DNA of 64,000 nt, taken from contig NZ_QWGB01000009.1 in assembly GCF_003576345.1 (NCBI RefSeq), forward strand, positions 62,001-126,000. Direction: 5' to 3'. Within the stretch, counting starts at the first letter, position 1, and each line of letters starts with the position of its first letter. The position numbers and the translations under genes are program-made. The stretch comes from Henriciella barbarensis (lineage in GTDB: Bacteria; Pseudomonadota; Alphaproteobacteria; Caulobacterales; Hyphomonadaceae). Under the pieces are notes generated by a model. It had not been told where the DNA came from and searched no databases. It worked only from the letters and a program-made list of their open reading frames with translations. Of this stretch, positions 37,904-47,136 are shown piece after piece.

Positions 37904-38335
37904 ATGAGCGCGAAGGATGGATACAAGTTTGAGGAACTCAGCGTCGGCATGGCGCATGAGACCGTCCATACGATTACCGCCGAGGACATCGACCTCTTCG
38001 CCAAGGTGTCGGGTGACTACAACCCCATCCACATGGACGAGGAATACGCAAAGAAGACCCCGTTCGGTCAGCGTATTGCCCACGGCGCCCTGACGGCATC
38101 CTATATTTCCGGCATCCTCGGTAATGACCTGCCTGGCCCGGGCGCGATCTTCACGCATCTGGAAATGCGTTTCCGCCGCCCTGTCTTCATCGGTGACACC
38201 GTGACCGCCCGCGCAGAAATCACCGAGATGTTCGAGCGCGGCAACCGCGTGACGCTCAAGATTACCTGCCTCGTCAACAACAAGGCAGTCGTGGCCGGTG
38301 AGGCCAAGGTCATGGTCCCGGCCAGGGAGGCGTAG
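37904..38335 (+). CDS. MaoC-family (R)-specific enoyl-CoA hydratase
   Basis: A 143-residue hot-dog-fold protein. The hydratase-2 catalytic Asp and His are present in SGDYNPIHMDEEYA, with FGQRIAHGALTASYISGIL next; this motif hydrates trans-2-enoyl-CoA. Possible roles are polyhydroxyalkanoate supply or fatty-acid metabolism, but neighbours do not decide. Followed nine bases later by ribF. Confidence 0.9.
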   Translation: MSAKDGYKFEELSVGMAHETVHTITAEDIDLFAKVSGDYNPIHMDEEYAKKTPFGQRIAHGALTASYISGILGNDLPGPGAIFTHLEMRFRRPVFIGDTVTARAEITEMFERGNRVTLKITCLVNNKAVVAGEAKVMVPAREA

Positions 38336-38344
38336 GGCGCGCTG

Positions 38345-39271
38345 ATGGCGGTTCATGCCGACTATAGAAATCTGCCGGACTCGGCGCGCGGCTATTCGGT
38401 TGCGCTTGGCAATTTCGACGGTGTCCATCCGGGCCACCGCGCGGTCATAGACGCCGCGCGTGTTGAGGGTCCTTCGCTTGGCATTGCAACCTTTGAGCCC
38501 CCGCCACGTGCCTATTTCCGTCCCAACGACCCGCCATTCCGCCTCTATCGCCCAGCCCGCCGCAACGAGCGCCTGATGGAGCTTGGCGCGAAGGCGGTGT
38601 TCGAGCTTCCGTTCAACGGGCAGATGGCCTCGATGACCGACGAGGAATTCTGCCGCCACGTCCTGCATGAAGGCCTCGGCGTCAGTCATGTCGCTGTCGG
38701 CTTCGACTTCCGTTTCGGACGCGGGCGCATGGGCGACGCTGATAGGCTTTCTTCCCTCGGCCGGTCCTTTGGCTTCGACGTGACGGTTGTCGAGAAAGTC
38801 GAAGGCCCGGAGGCTATCAAGGCCTCCTCTACTGCAATCCGTGAAGCGCTGATCGCAGGCGACCCTCAACGTGCCGCAGAAATGCTTGGCCATGACTGGA
38901 TAGCTGACGGCCATGTCGAAAAGGGGGAGCAGCGCGGTCGCACGATCGGCTTTCCGACAGCGAACATCCGTCTTGGGCCGCTCATCCATCCACGCCACGG
39001 CGTTTATGCCGTGCGCGTGCGTATCGCGGGGACTGGGGACTGGCTGGATGGCGTCGCCAATTTCGGCCGTACGCCGACAACCGGACTCCGCGACCCACTG
39101 CTGGAAACATACATCTTCGACTTCGACCGCGACATTTACGGCCAGTACATCGAGGTCGCGCTTGTCCGCTTCCAGCGCGCGGAAGCGCATTTCCCTTCGC
39201 TGGACGACATGGTCGAGCAGATGCACCGCGACAAGGATGAGGCTCGCCGGCTTCTGTCCGCAGCCCAGTAG
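38345..39271 (+). CDS. ribF: Bifunctional riboflavin kinase/FAD synthetase
   Basis: Makes FMN and then FAD from riboflavin. The 308-residue protein has an N-terminal FAD synthetase (nucleotidyltransferase) domain with GNFDGVHPGHRAV and the VGFDFRFGRGR phrase, and a C-terminal riboflavin kinase domain with GRTIGFPTANI and the DGVANFGRTPT loop. Its position near ileS-lspA is common in bacteria. Confidence 0.95.
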   Translation: MAVHADYRNLPDSARGYSVALGNFDGVHPGHRAVIDAARVEGPSLGIATFEPPPRAYFRPNDPPFRLYRPARRNERLMELGAKAVFELPFNGQMASMTDEEFCRHVLHEGLGVSHVAVGFDFRFGRGRMGDADRLSSLGRSFGFDVTVVEKVEGPEAIKASSTAIREALIAGDPQRAAEMLGHDWIADGHVEKGEQRGRTIGFPTANIRLGPLIHPRHGVYAVRVRIAGTGDWLDGVANFGRTPTTGLRDPLLETYIFDFDRDIYGQYIEVALVRFQRAEAHFPSLDDMVEQMHRDKDEARRLLSAAQ

Positions 39272-39337
39272 CAACTCCTGACTTTCTGTACCGTTCGTGT
39301 AGTTAATTCAGGACGCACATTCGAAGGGACGCCCAAA

Positions 39338-39796
39338 ATGAAACCAGTCTATGCGATCGCCGCAACGCTCGCCTTTGCCGGCGCTGCCAGTGCGCAGGCA
39401 ACAGTCCAATCCGTCTCGTTGGATGATCTTGAACGCTTTGCGACTGACGCGGGGCACGAAGTTGTTGCCTTCGGCGAGACGACTGAAAACTCCCTTCGTG
39501 CTGAAACGCCGAACGGCCTGAGCTATTACATGGAAGGCACGGCCTGCGATGAAGGCGCCTGCCGCGGCATAATCATGAGCTCGCGTTTTGAGGCCACGGA
39601 CGCGGTTACTCTGGACAAGGTGAACAAGGCCAATCTGGAACGCGCCGCCGTTAGTGTCTGGCGCCTTCAGGATTCGGTCGGTGTCTCGCGCTATGTCATC
39701 CTCGATGGCGGCATGAGCGAAGCCAACATCAAGATCAATCTCGACAATTTCCTCGCCATCGTGCCCGGCGTGGCAGACGACTTCTTCGGACAATAG
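39338..39796 (+). CDS. Exported YbjN-domain protein
   Basis: A 152-residue protein with a signal peptide (1-20, AGAASAQ). The mature part fits the YbjN/CesT-like fold: LDDLERFATDAGHEV at the start, a central beta-sheet and a terminal VSRYVILDGGMSEANIKINLDNFLAIVP. Two Cys in the CDEGACRG loop may be bridged. Function of exported YbjN proteins is unclear. It lies 66 bases after ribF. Confidence 0.72.
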   Translation: MKPVYAIAATLAFAGAASAQATVQSVSLDDLERFATDAGHEVVAFGETTENSLRAETPNGLSYYMEGTACDEGACRGIIMSSRFEATDAVTLDKVNKANLERAAVSVWRLQDSVGVSRYVILDGGMSEANIKINLDNFLAIVPGVADDFFGQ

Positions 39797-39853
39797 GTGC
39801 GCCGCGCCTTTCGCGGGTGACACATTGCGGGCTGCCTGCTAGACGCTTCGCCC

Positions 39854-39910
39854 ATGTTATACGGCGATCCCGCTTTCATAATTCGAATTAGCCGCCCGGC
39901 GGCGTGCTGA
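39854..39910 (+). other. Possible short Ile-containing leader frame before ileS
   Basis: An 18-codon frame encodes MLYGDPAFIIRISRPAAC, with three Ile codons (ATA ATT and ATT) close together. A small hairpin (ATCTGCC-CTTC-GGCAGGT) follows at 39912-39929. There is no clear ribosome site before the ATG, so this may be chance. Confidence 0.25.
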
Positions 39911-39998
39911 TCTGCCCTTCGGCAGGTGAAGCGCGGTGCCGGGGCCTTGCTATTTCCGCTTGCAACCGACCTGCTAATTCGAGACTGACTTACCTGCT

Positions 39999-42938
39999 AT
40001 GACCGACGACACCAAGACAAACGCGAACGACTATCGCGACACGCTATTCCTGCCGAAAACCGAATTCCCGATGCGCGGCGGCCTGCCCAAGGCAGAGCCG
40101 AAATGGATCGAGCGCTGGGATGAGATGCGCCTCTATGATCGCATGCGTGAAGAGGCGAAGGCGCGCGGCGCAAAGCCCTTCATCCTGCATGACGGCCCGC
40201 CCTATGCGAACGGTCCGATCCACCTTGGCACCGCCATGAACAAGATCCTCAAGGACCTTGTCGTGCGCGGCCACCAGATGCTCGGCTATGATGCCTCCTA
40301 CATCCCGGGCTGGGACTGCCACGGCCTGCCGATCGAATGGAAAGTGGAAGAGGAGTTCCGCTCCAAGGGGCGAGGCAAGGATGATGTGCCGGGCGACGAG
40401 TTTCGAGCCGCCTGCCGCGCTTATGCCGCCAAGTGGATCGAGGTTCAGAAACAGGGCTTCCGCCGCTGCGGTGTAGAGGGCGACTGGGACAACCCATACC
40501 TCACCATGAACTTTGAGTCCGAAGCCGCCACAGTTCGCGAGTTCCTTTCGGTCGCCATGTCTGGCCGTCTTGTGCGAGGCTCCAAGCCGATCATGTGGTC
40601 ACCCGTAGAGCGCACCGCGCTCGCCGAAGCCGAAGTCGAATATCACGACCGCAAGGTGCCGGTGATCTGGGTGAAATTCCCTGTTCAGGGCGAAGATTTC
40701 TCGGTTGTCATCTGGACGACGACCCCGTGGACGATCCCGGCCAACCAGGCTGTCAGCTTCAACCCGAATATCTCCTACGGCCTCTATGAGGTCGAAGCCG
40801 TGATGAGCGAGGAAGAGCTCGGCTTTGCGCCTTTTGCCGCCCCAGGTGACAAGTACGTGCTGGCAGATGCTCTCGCTGAGGCCGTCATGGACAGCGCGAA
40901 AGTCTCCGGTTTCAAGCGCGTCAGCGATGCGGACCCGCAAGACTGGACGCTTTCTCACCCGCTGAACGAACTGTCCGACTTCTACAAGCACGACGTGCCG
41001 ATGCTCGCCGGCGACCATGTCACCGACGATGCCGGTACAGGCTTCGTGCACACAGCGCCAGCCCATGGTGAGGACGACTTCCTCGTCTGGATCGCGAATG
41101 GCCACACGGCCAGCGATATCCGCGACATCGTCAATGAGGACGGCGTTTATGAGCATCCGGAGCTGCCGGAGGCGCTGCAGGGGCTCGATATCATCCGCAC
41201 GTCCGGCAAGAAGCGCGGCGAGCAGGGCAAGGCCAATCAGGAGGTCATGCGCCTCCTGACCGAGGCGGGTAACCTCCTCTCGCGCGGCGTGACCGTGATC
41301 CGTGATGCGCACTCCTGGCGCTCCAAGGCGCCGGTGATCCGCCGGGCGACCCCGCAATGGTTCATCGCCATGGACAAGCCTGGTACGAATGGAACGGCGC
41401 CGCTGCGCGATCTGGCGCTGAAGGCGCTGGAAGACACCGGCTTTGTACCGCCGCAGCTGCGCAACCGCATCACCTCGATGGTCGCCGACCGTCCCGACTG
41501 GCTCATCTCGCGGCAACGTAACTGGGGCGTGCCGATCACGCTTCTGGTCAGCCCCGACGGTGAGCCGCACACCTACGCCCTGCCTGAAGACAAGGCGCTT
41601 GAGGTCAACAAGCGCATCCTCGATGCCATCGCCGCTGAAGGCGTTGAGGCCTGGTTCTCGGCTGAGCCTGCCAAATTCCTCGATGGCATTGCCGATCCGG
41701 CAGGCTGGGAGAAGGTCACCGACGTGCTCGACGTCTGGTTCGATAGTGGCACCACTCACGCCTTCACGCTGCGCGACCGTGGCATCATCGACGAGAAGAC
41801 CGGTCAGGCAGACGTCTATCTCGAAGGCTCTGACCAGCATCGCGGCTGGTTCCAGTCCTCGCTTCTTGAGAACTGCGCAACGCGCGGCATGGCGCCTTAC
41901 AAACAGGTCGTCACCCACGGTTTCATCGTCGATTCCGAGGGCAAGAAGATGTCGAAATCCCTCGGCAATACGGTTGAGCCGCAAAAGGTCGCGGACCAGT
42001 TCGGCATCGAGATCCTGCGCCTCTGGACGGCGAGCTCCGATTTCACCGAAGACCTGCGTATCTCCGACGATATCCTGAAGACGAACGCCGAATCCTATCG
42101 CCGACTGCGCAATACGCTTCGCTACCTGCTCGGCGCGCTGGAAGGCTATGATGAAGCCGAAGCGGTCGACGCCAAGGACATGCCGGGGCTTGAGCGCTGG
42201 GTCCTGCATCGCCTCGCTGAAAGCGACGCGCTGGTGCGCAAGTCTTATGCGGCCTTCGACTTCAAGCGCGTTATGTCTGCGATGCTCAACTTCTGCGGCG
42301 TGGACCTTTCGGCGATCTATTTCGATATCCGCAAGGACAGCCTCTACTGCGATGCGCCGTCCGATATCCGCCGCCGCTCGACCCGCACGGTCATGGCGCT
42401 GGTGCTGGAACGTCTTCTGGCGTGGCTTGCCCCGATCATGCCGTTCACGACCGAAGAAGCCTTCCTGATGAGCCATATCGCAGGCAAGGCTGACAGCGTG
42501 CATCTGCTGACATTCCCTGAGACGCCGGAAAGCTGGCTCGACGCTGCCCATGCCGCGCGCTGGGAAAAGATCTTCAAGGTCCGCCGGGTCGTCACCGGCG
42601 CTCTGGAGGTCGAACGCCGCGAGAAACGCATCGGCGCTTCTCTTGAGGCGGCCCCTGAAGTCTACATTCAGGACAAGTCGCTGATCGAAGCCTTTGAGGG
42701 TGAAAGCCCTGCCGATATCTTCATCACCTCCGGCGCCAAACTGATTGACGGTGCAGGCACGCTCGCAGCCTATCATCTAGATGACACCCCCGGTGTTGCC
42801 GTGCTTCCGAAGAAAGCTGACGGCGTCAAATGCGCCCGCAGCTGGAAGTATTTCGATCCGAAAACCGCTGATCCGGCCTATCCGGACATCACACCGCGAG
42901 ACGCAGAAGCCGTCCGCGAAATCAGGGAAGCTAGCTGA
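39999..42938 (+). CDS. ileS: Isoleucyl-tRNA synthetase
   Basis: Charges tRNA-Ile. The 979-residue class I enzyme has the HIGH-type motif in DGPPYANGPIHLGTAMNK, the editing (CP1) domain with the conserved TTPWTIPANQAV, WFDSGTTHAF, and the KMSKS loop in KKMSKSLGN. The C-terminal end retains one Cys (GVKCARSWKYF) but not the four-Cys zinc site of many bacterial IleRS, as is usual in alphaproteobacteria. Its stop overlaps the lspA ATG by one base (TGATG). Confidence 0.96.
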   Translation: MTDDTKTNANDYRDTLFLPKTEFPMRGGLPKAEPKWIERWDEMRLYDRMREEAKARGAKPFILHDGPPYANGPIHLGTAMNKILKDLVVRGHQMLGYDASYIPGWDCHGLPIEWKVEEEFRSKGRGKDDVPGDEFRAACRAYAAKWIEVQKQGFRRCGVEGDWDNPYLTMNFESEAATVREFLSVAMSGRLVRGSKPIMWSPVERTALAEAEVEYHDRKVPVIWVKFPVQGEDFSVVIWTTTPWTIPANQAVSFNPNISYGLYEVEAVMSEEELGFAPFAAPGDKYVLADALAEAVMDSAKVSGFKRVSDADPQDWTLSHPLNELSDFYKHDVPMLAGDHVTDDAGTGFVHTAPAHGEDDFLVWIANGHTASDIRDIVNEDGVYEHPELPEALQGLDIIRTSGKKRGEQGKANQEVMRLLTEAGNLLSRGVTVIRDAHSWRSKAPVIRRATPQWFIAMDKPGTNGTAPLRDLALKALEDTGFVPPQLRNRITSMVADRPDWLISRQRNWGVPITLLVSPDGEPHTYALPEDKALEVNKRILDAIAAEGVEAWFSAEPAKFLDGIADPAGWEKVTDVLDVWFDSGTTHAFTLRDRGIIDEKTGQADVYLEGSDQHRGWFQSSLLENCATRGMAPYKQVVTHGFIVDSEGKKMSKSLGNTVEPQKVADQFGIEILRLWTASSDFTEDLRISDDILKTNAESYRRLRNTLRYLLGALEGYDEAEAVDAKDMPGLERWVLHRLAESDALVRKSYAAFDFKRVMSAMLNFCGVDLSAIYFDIRKDSLYCDAPSDIRRRSTRTVMALVLERLLAWLAPIMPFTTEEAFLMSHIAGKADSVHLLTFPETPESWLDAAHAARWEKIFKVRRVVTGALEVERREKRIGASLEAAPEVYIQDKSLIEAFEGESPADIFITSGAKLIDGAGTLAAYHLDDTPGVAVLPKKADGVKCARSWKYFDPKTADPAYPDITPRDAEAVREIREAS

Positions 42939-43495
42939 TGAATGCTGCCGGGCATGTCTGGAGATGGGCGGCGCTGATCGCTCTGGTGATCATTGCCGAC
43001 CAGCTGACGAAATGGGCGGTGCTTGAAACGCCTGCTTTCAACGCACTCGCCTGTCTCGACCCTTCCATTCGCTGCGGCCGGATCGAACTGTCCTCGGTCT
43101 TCGACCTCACCATGCTGTGGAATCGCGGCATCAGCTTTGGCACCTTTCAGTCTTCGGGAATCATGCGGTGGATCCTGGTGCTCGTGACCACCGGCATTGC
43201 GATCGGGTTCGCCTACTGGCTTATGCGGGCGGAGCGTTGGTTTACGGCGCTTTCGCTCTCGCTCGTAATCGGCGGCGCAGTTGGCAACCTCATTGACCGT
43301 GTGCGCTTTGGCGCCGTTGTGGACTTCCTCGATTTCTCAGGACCATGGTTCGGCACCTATATTGGCGGTGTCGCGGTTGGCTTTCCGTGGGTATTCAATA
43401 TTGCCGACGCGGCAATTACTGTCGGCGCGCTCTTGCTGTTTCTCGATCAGTTTTTAATGTCGCGCTCGAAACCGGATGAACGCAATCCCGCTTGA
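42938..43495 (+). CDS. lspA: Lipoprotein signal peptidase (signal peptidase II)
   Basis: Removes signal peptides from prolipoproteins. The 185-residue membrane protein has four hydrophobic segments and the catalytic aspartates at D120 (GGAVGNLIDRVRFG) and D157 (FNIADAAI), plus the DQLTKW and NRGISFG motifs. Coupled to ileS, and followed by two genes whose products are exported, the first a lipoprotein. Confidence 0.96.
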   Translation: MNAAGHVWRWAALIALVIIADQLTKWAVLETPAFNALACLDPSIRCGRIELSSVFDLTMLWNRGISFGTFQSSGIMRWILVLVTTGIAIGFAYWLMRAERWFTALSLSLVIGGAVGNLIDRVRFGAVVDFLDFSGPWFGTYIGGVAVGFPWVFNIADAAITVGALLLFLDQFLMSRSKPDERNPA

Positions 43496-43510
43496 ATGGA
43501 GTGGTTAGAC

Positions 43511-44011
43511 ATGAAGATGGCGCCTAAACAATCGATCCTGACCGCGGCCGCGATGAGCATGCTGCTCGCCGCCGGTGGCTGCTCCATCCTTCCAGGTGGT
43601 GGTGGCAGCTCCAGCAATGCGGGCCCGGATGAGTTCCGCGTTGTGACGAAAGCGCCGCTTTCGGTTCCGCCGGAATACAATCTTCGCCCGCCCCGCGCCG
43701 GTACGACTGTTCCGGTCGAAGCAGACGCGTCCCGCGACACCACGGTCGCCGCATTCGGCACCCAGCTTGGCGCCGATGCCAGCGCATCAGAACGCGCCCT
43801 GGTAACGGCCGCGGGCGCAAACGCGGTCAACCCGCGTATCCGCTCCATCGTCGACTATGAAGAAGGCGGACTTGTGCGCAAGACGCCGGAAGATGCCGAC
43901 CAGATCATCTCCTATACAGGCGACGGCACGGTCTCTGACAGCGCGACGGGCGACCAGCCTGTTTCAATTCAGCGCGGCGGCGGGGAGCGTATCAAACTTC
44001 CAGGCACGTAA
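43511..44011 (+). CDS. DUF3035 / BamF-like lipoprotein
   Basis: A 166-residue lipoprotein with a signal ending LLAAGGC and a Gly/Ser linker. The mature start PDEFRVVTKAPLSVPPEYNLRPP is the DUF3035 signature, shared by the alphaproteobacterial BamF subunit of the outer-membrane beta-barrel assembly machine and resembling a stretch in BamC. ATG at 43511 has GGAG upstream and gives a proper signal; 43496 is an earlier in-frame ATG. The C-terminal half is Thr/Asp-rich. Confidence 0.75.
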   Translation: MKMAPKQSILTAAAMSMLLAAGGCSILPGGGGSSSNAGPDEFRVVTKAPLSVPPEYNLRPPRAGTTVPVEADASRDTTVAAFGTQLGADASASERALVTAAGANAVNPRIRSIVDYEEGGLVRKTPEDADQIISYTGDGTVSDSATGDQPVSIQRGGGERIKLPGT

Positions 44012-44056
44012 GCCGCGATCTTATCTGCCAAGTACCAGACAGCTTTACGGAGGAAT

Positions 44057-45448
44057 ATGATGAAAGCTTTTCTTGCGGGGGGTCTGGCAGCAGCAAGTCT
44101 TGGCGCCGGCCTCGCCTTTGCCGATACGTCGGAGGCGGAATGGGCGCCAACGACGTTTGAACTCGACAACGGAATGGACGTCGTCGTCCTTCCAGATAAT
44201 CGCGCGCCGGTTGTCACGCACATGGTCTGGTACAAGGTTGGCGCGGTCGATGAAGATCCCGGCAAATCGGGTATCGCCCACCTCTTTGAGCATGTCATGT
44301 TCAAGGAAACGGATGATATCGGCCCCGAAGAGTTTACCACCATCGTCCAGCGCAATGGCGGCCAGCTCAACGCTTTCACCTCCTGGGACTACACCGCCTA
44401 TTACGAGCGTGTAGAGAAAAGCCAGCTTGAGCGCATGATGGAGCTCGAAGCTGAGCGGATGACCGACCTGATCATCAATGATGATCCAGAAGGCCCGTTC
44501 ATCTCAGAGCGCGACGTCGTCAAGGAAGAGCGTCGCCAGCGCATCGACAATAATCCGGGCGTCATCCTGCAGGAGCAGGTAATGACCGCGCTCTATCAGG
44601 ACCACCCGTACAACATCACTGTCATCGGCAAGATGGAAGAGGTCGGGGCGCTGACCCCGCAGGATGGTCTCGACTTCTACAACAAGTGGTACACGCCATC
44701 GGAAACGATCCTGATCGTCGCAGGTGACGTTACCCCTGAAGACGTCCGTACACTGGCCGAGCGCACCTATGGCCAGATCGAGTCGGCAAATACCGAGCCA
44801 CCACAACGTGGCTGGCAGGATGTTCAGCCGCTGGCTGAAACCCAGCTGATTACCCATAGCGACCCGAAGGTTCGTCAGCCTGAATGGGAACGCTGGTATC
44901 TCTCGACCTCCTTCGTGCAGGACCGCGACTTCGCCTATGCGCTGAACGTCGCTCTGGACGTGCTCGGCGGTGGCCGCACAAGCCGTCTCTACCAGGCGCT
45001 GGTCGAAGACCAGAAGATCGCCAACAATGCATCGGCTGGCGCATGGCTGTCCCTGCATGACACCGCTCCGGCTGTCCTGTCTGCGTCACCAAGCGACGGC
45101 GTTGAACTGGAAGCGCTTGAAGAAGCTTACATGGCGGTCGTGAACGACGTGCTGGCCAATGGTTTCACCGAGGAAGAGGTTGAGCGTTCGCGCAACTCAC
45201 TCGCCGCTTCTGCCATCTATCAGCGCGACAGCCAGGCTGGCATGGCCAACCTTTACGGTCGCACGCTTGCTGTTGGCGGCACGGTCGAGGACGTCATGAA
45301 CTATCCAGACGATATCCGCCGCGTCACCGCCGACGATGCCATCGCCGCGCTCCGCCGCGTCCTCGGCGAGGACAAGAATTATATTGAGGCCCACCTGCTT
45401 CCTGAAGAAGAAGCGCAGGCCGCAGAGGAGAGCCAGACCGATGAATAA
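44057..45448 (+). CDS. Periplasmic M16 zinc peptidase, catalytic subunit
   Basis: The 463-residue protein has a signal peptide (about 1-22) and an M16 domain with the inverted zinc motif HLFEH at 75-79, preceded by KSGIA, and the distal Glu in ERDVVKEERRQRIDNNPG. GGAGG precedes two adjacent ATGs (44057 and 44060). It overlaps by eight bases with a second M16 gene lacking the zinc site, the normal alpha/beta pairing of M16B peptidases that clear short peptides. Confidence 0.92.
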   Translation: MMKAFLAGGLAAASLGAGLAFADTSEAEWAPTTFELDNGMDVVVLPDNRAPVVTHMVWYKVGAVDEDPGKSGIAHLFEHVMFKETDDIGPEEFTTIVQRNGGQLNAFTSWDYTAYYERVEKSQLERMMELEAERMTDLIINDDPEGPFISERDVVKEERRQRIDNNPGVILQEQVMTALYQDHPYNITVIGKMEEVGALTPQDGLDFYNKWYTPSETILIVAGDVTPEDVRTLAERTYGQIESANTEPPQRGWQDVQPLAETQLITHSDPKVRQPEWERWYLSTSFVQDRDFAYALNVALDVLGGGRTSRLYQALVEDQKIANNASAGAWLSLHDTAPAVLSASPSDGVELEALEEAYMAVVNDVLANGFTEEEVERSRNSLAASAIYQRDSQAGMANLYGRTLAVGGTVEDVMNYPDDIRRVTADDAIAALRRVLGEDKNYIEAHLLPEEEAQAAEESQTDE

Positions 45449-46934
45449 GCTCAAACTAGCAGCAGGCAGCGCACTGGCTGCCGTTCTTCTCGCGTCCGCC
45501 CCATTCGCCTCTGCGCAGGCGCAGGCTGCCGCAGAAGTTGCAACCGGTATCGATGTAACCGTGCACGAAGGCGACTTCGCTACCATCCAGCAATTCACCA
45601 CGCCGGGCGGTATTTCCGTCTGGCTGGTCGAAGAGCAGTCCATTCCGATCATGGCGCTGCGCATGGCTTGGGAAACCGGCTCTGCGACAGATCCGGAAGG
45701 CATGGAGGGTCTCACCGACGCGGTCACCTACCTCATGAATGAGGGCGCAGGTGAAATGGACTCGCTTGCCTTCGCGACCCGTATGGAAGAGCTCAATATG
45801 GGCTTTAGCTGCGGCGCCGGTAGCGAGACGACCTATTGCTCGGCCAACATGCTGACCGACAATGCGAACGAAGCGATGGAAATGATCGCGCTTGCACTGA
45901 ACGAGCCGCGCTTCGATCAGGAGCCGTTCGAGCGCTTCCAGCGTGAAGAGCTGATCGGCATCCGTACGCGTGTAACAAATGCCCGTTTTCTTGCAGGTCA
46001 GGCGCGCGCGCAGGCACTGATGCCGGATCACCCCTTCTCGCGCATCAAGACCACGGACAGCATCAATGCGCTCACCACTGAAATGGTGGCAGAGCGCAAG
46101 GACGCGATCATGGCGGGCGACCGCCTCTATGTAACTGCTGTCGGCGCGATGACACCTGAAGAACTTGCACCGCTTCTCGACAAAGCGCTGGCAGGTCTTC
46201 CGGCAACATCCGATGTTGAGGGTATCGAAGACGTAGCGCTCAATGATCCGCTGAACGCACCCGTCGTCGTGGACTTGCCTCAGCCGCAGAGCCTCGTGAC
46301 CTTCACCGCGCCTGCCATGTCACGTGACGATGACGACTTCTTCCCCGCCTATGTGCTGAACTACACCTTCGGCGGAGGTGGCTTCGAAAGCCGTCTCATG
46401 AAGGATCTGCGCGTCGAGAAGGGCCTCACCTACGGAATTTATACCGGCCTCTCGACCAGCGATCACCTCAACCTCTGGACGGGCGGCGGCCAGACCAAGA
46501 ATGAAAGCGCTGCCGACTTCATCGCAGGGATCACTGCCCAGATGGAATCGATCGTTGCCGATGGTATCACCGAGCAGGAGCTGTCGGACGCAAAAGCCTA
46601 TCTCACCGGCTCATACCCGCTTTCCTTCGACAGCAATGCGAAGATCGCGTCCGGCTTGATGAGCGCGCGTCTCGAAGACCTCGGCGTCGACTATTTCGAC
46701 CGTCGCAACGCCATGGTCGAAGCCGTCACGCTCGAAGATGTGAACCGCATCGCCGCTGAATACCTTCAGCCATCGAACTTCACCTTCATCGTTGTCGGGG
46801 AGCCGGAAGGCATCGAAGAAACGGCTGATCTGCCGCTGCCAGTGCTTGGTCAGATCGATGTCGACGAAGCCGGCGATATGGAAGAAAACAATATCGACGA
46901 AGCCCCGGACGCCGTCCGCGATCCGAACCGCTAG
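45441..46934 (+). CDS. Periplasmic M16-family protein, non-catalytic partner
   Basis: ATG at 45441, inside the end of the previous gene, gives a signal peptide (1-25, FASAQAQ) and a 497-residue M16 protein. At the place of HxxEH it reads DxxTY (D93, T96, Y97), so it cannot bind zinc. It keeps the Arg/Tyr substrate-gripping motif in LRVEKGLTYGIYTG and the GGGGFESRLMKD turn that pair with the active subunit. An intrinsic terminator follows 27 bases later. Confidence 0.92.
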   Translation: MNKLKLAAGSALAAVLLASAPFASAQAQAAAEVATGIDVTVHEGDFATIQQFTTPGGISVWLVEEQSIPIMALRMAWETGSATDPEGMEGLTDAVTYLMNEGAGEMDSLAFATRMEELNMGFSCGAGSETTYCSANMLTDNANEAMEMIALALNEPRFDQEPFERFQREELIGIRTRVTNARFLAGQARAQALMPDHPFSRIKTTDSINALTTEMVAERKDAIMAGDRLYVTAVGAMTPEELAPLLDKALAGLPATSDVEGIEDVALNDPLNAPVVVDLPQPQSLVTFTAPAMSRDDDDFFPAYVLNYTFGGGGFESRLMKDLRVEKGLTYGIYTGLSTSDHLNLWTGGGQTKNESAADFIAGITAQMESIVADGITEQELSDAKAYLTGSYPLSFDSNAKIASGLMSARLEDLGVDYFDRRNAMVEAVTLEDVNRIAAEYLQPSNFTFIVVGEPEGIEETADLPLPVLGQIDVDEAGDMEENNIDEAPDAVRDPNR

Positions 46935-46960
46935 GGCTCGTCCCGGCGAAAGATCGATGA

Positions 46961-46988
46961 GGGCGGTCCCCCGGGGCCGCCCTTTTTT
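46961..46988 (+). terminator. Intrinsic terminator after the M16 pair
   Basis: GGGCGGTCC and GGGCCGCCC pair over nine bases with one T-G wobble and a CCCG loop, followed by TTTTTT. Confidence 0.9.
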
Positions 46989-47012
46989 CCGTTCAGGTCT
47001 TCCACACCGGTA

Positions 47013-47044
47013 GGCTCATCCTGAGCGAAGTCGAAGGACGAGCC
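47013..47044. repeat. Interspersed hairpin repeat (CCTGAGCGAAGTCGAAGGA type)
   Basis: GGCTC/GAGCC and TCCT/AGGA form an interrupted stem around CTGAGCGAAGTCGA. This sequence is familiar as a dispersed intergenic element in many alphaproteobacterial genomes. Only one copy was seen in this window. Confidence 0.5.
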
Positions 47045-47136
47045 GGGAATACTGCGCTGTCCGAACTTACCATCCACAGCCTCCCAGTGCATCGCCCCTG
47101 CAGCCCGCCATCAAAGCCTGATACACTGTCCGGCTC

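Noticed and set aside
37838-39274. A 478-codon minus-strand frame
   Set aside because: Antisense to the MaoC and ribF genes, with no family pattern of its own.
40599-42776. A 725-codon minus-strand frame
   Set aside because: It is antisense to ileS, whose motifs are unambiguous; the frame is open only because of high third-position GC.
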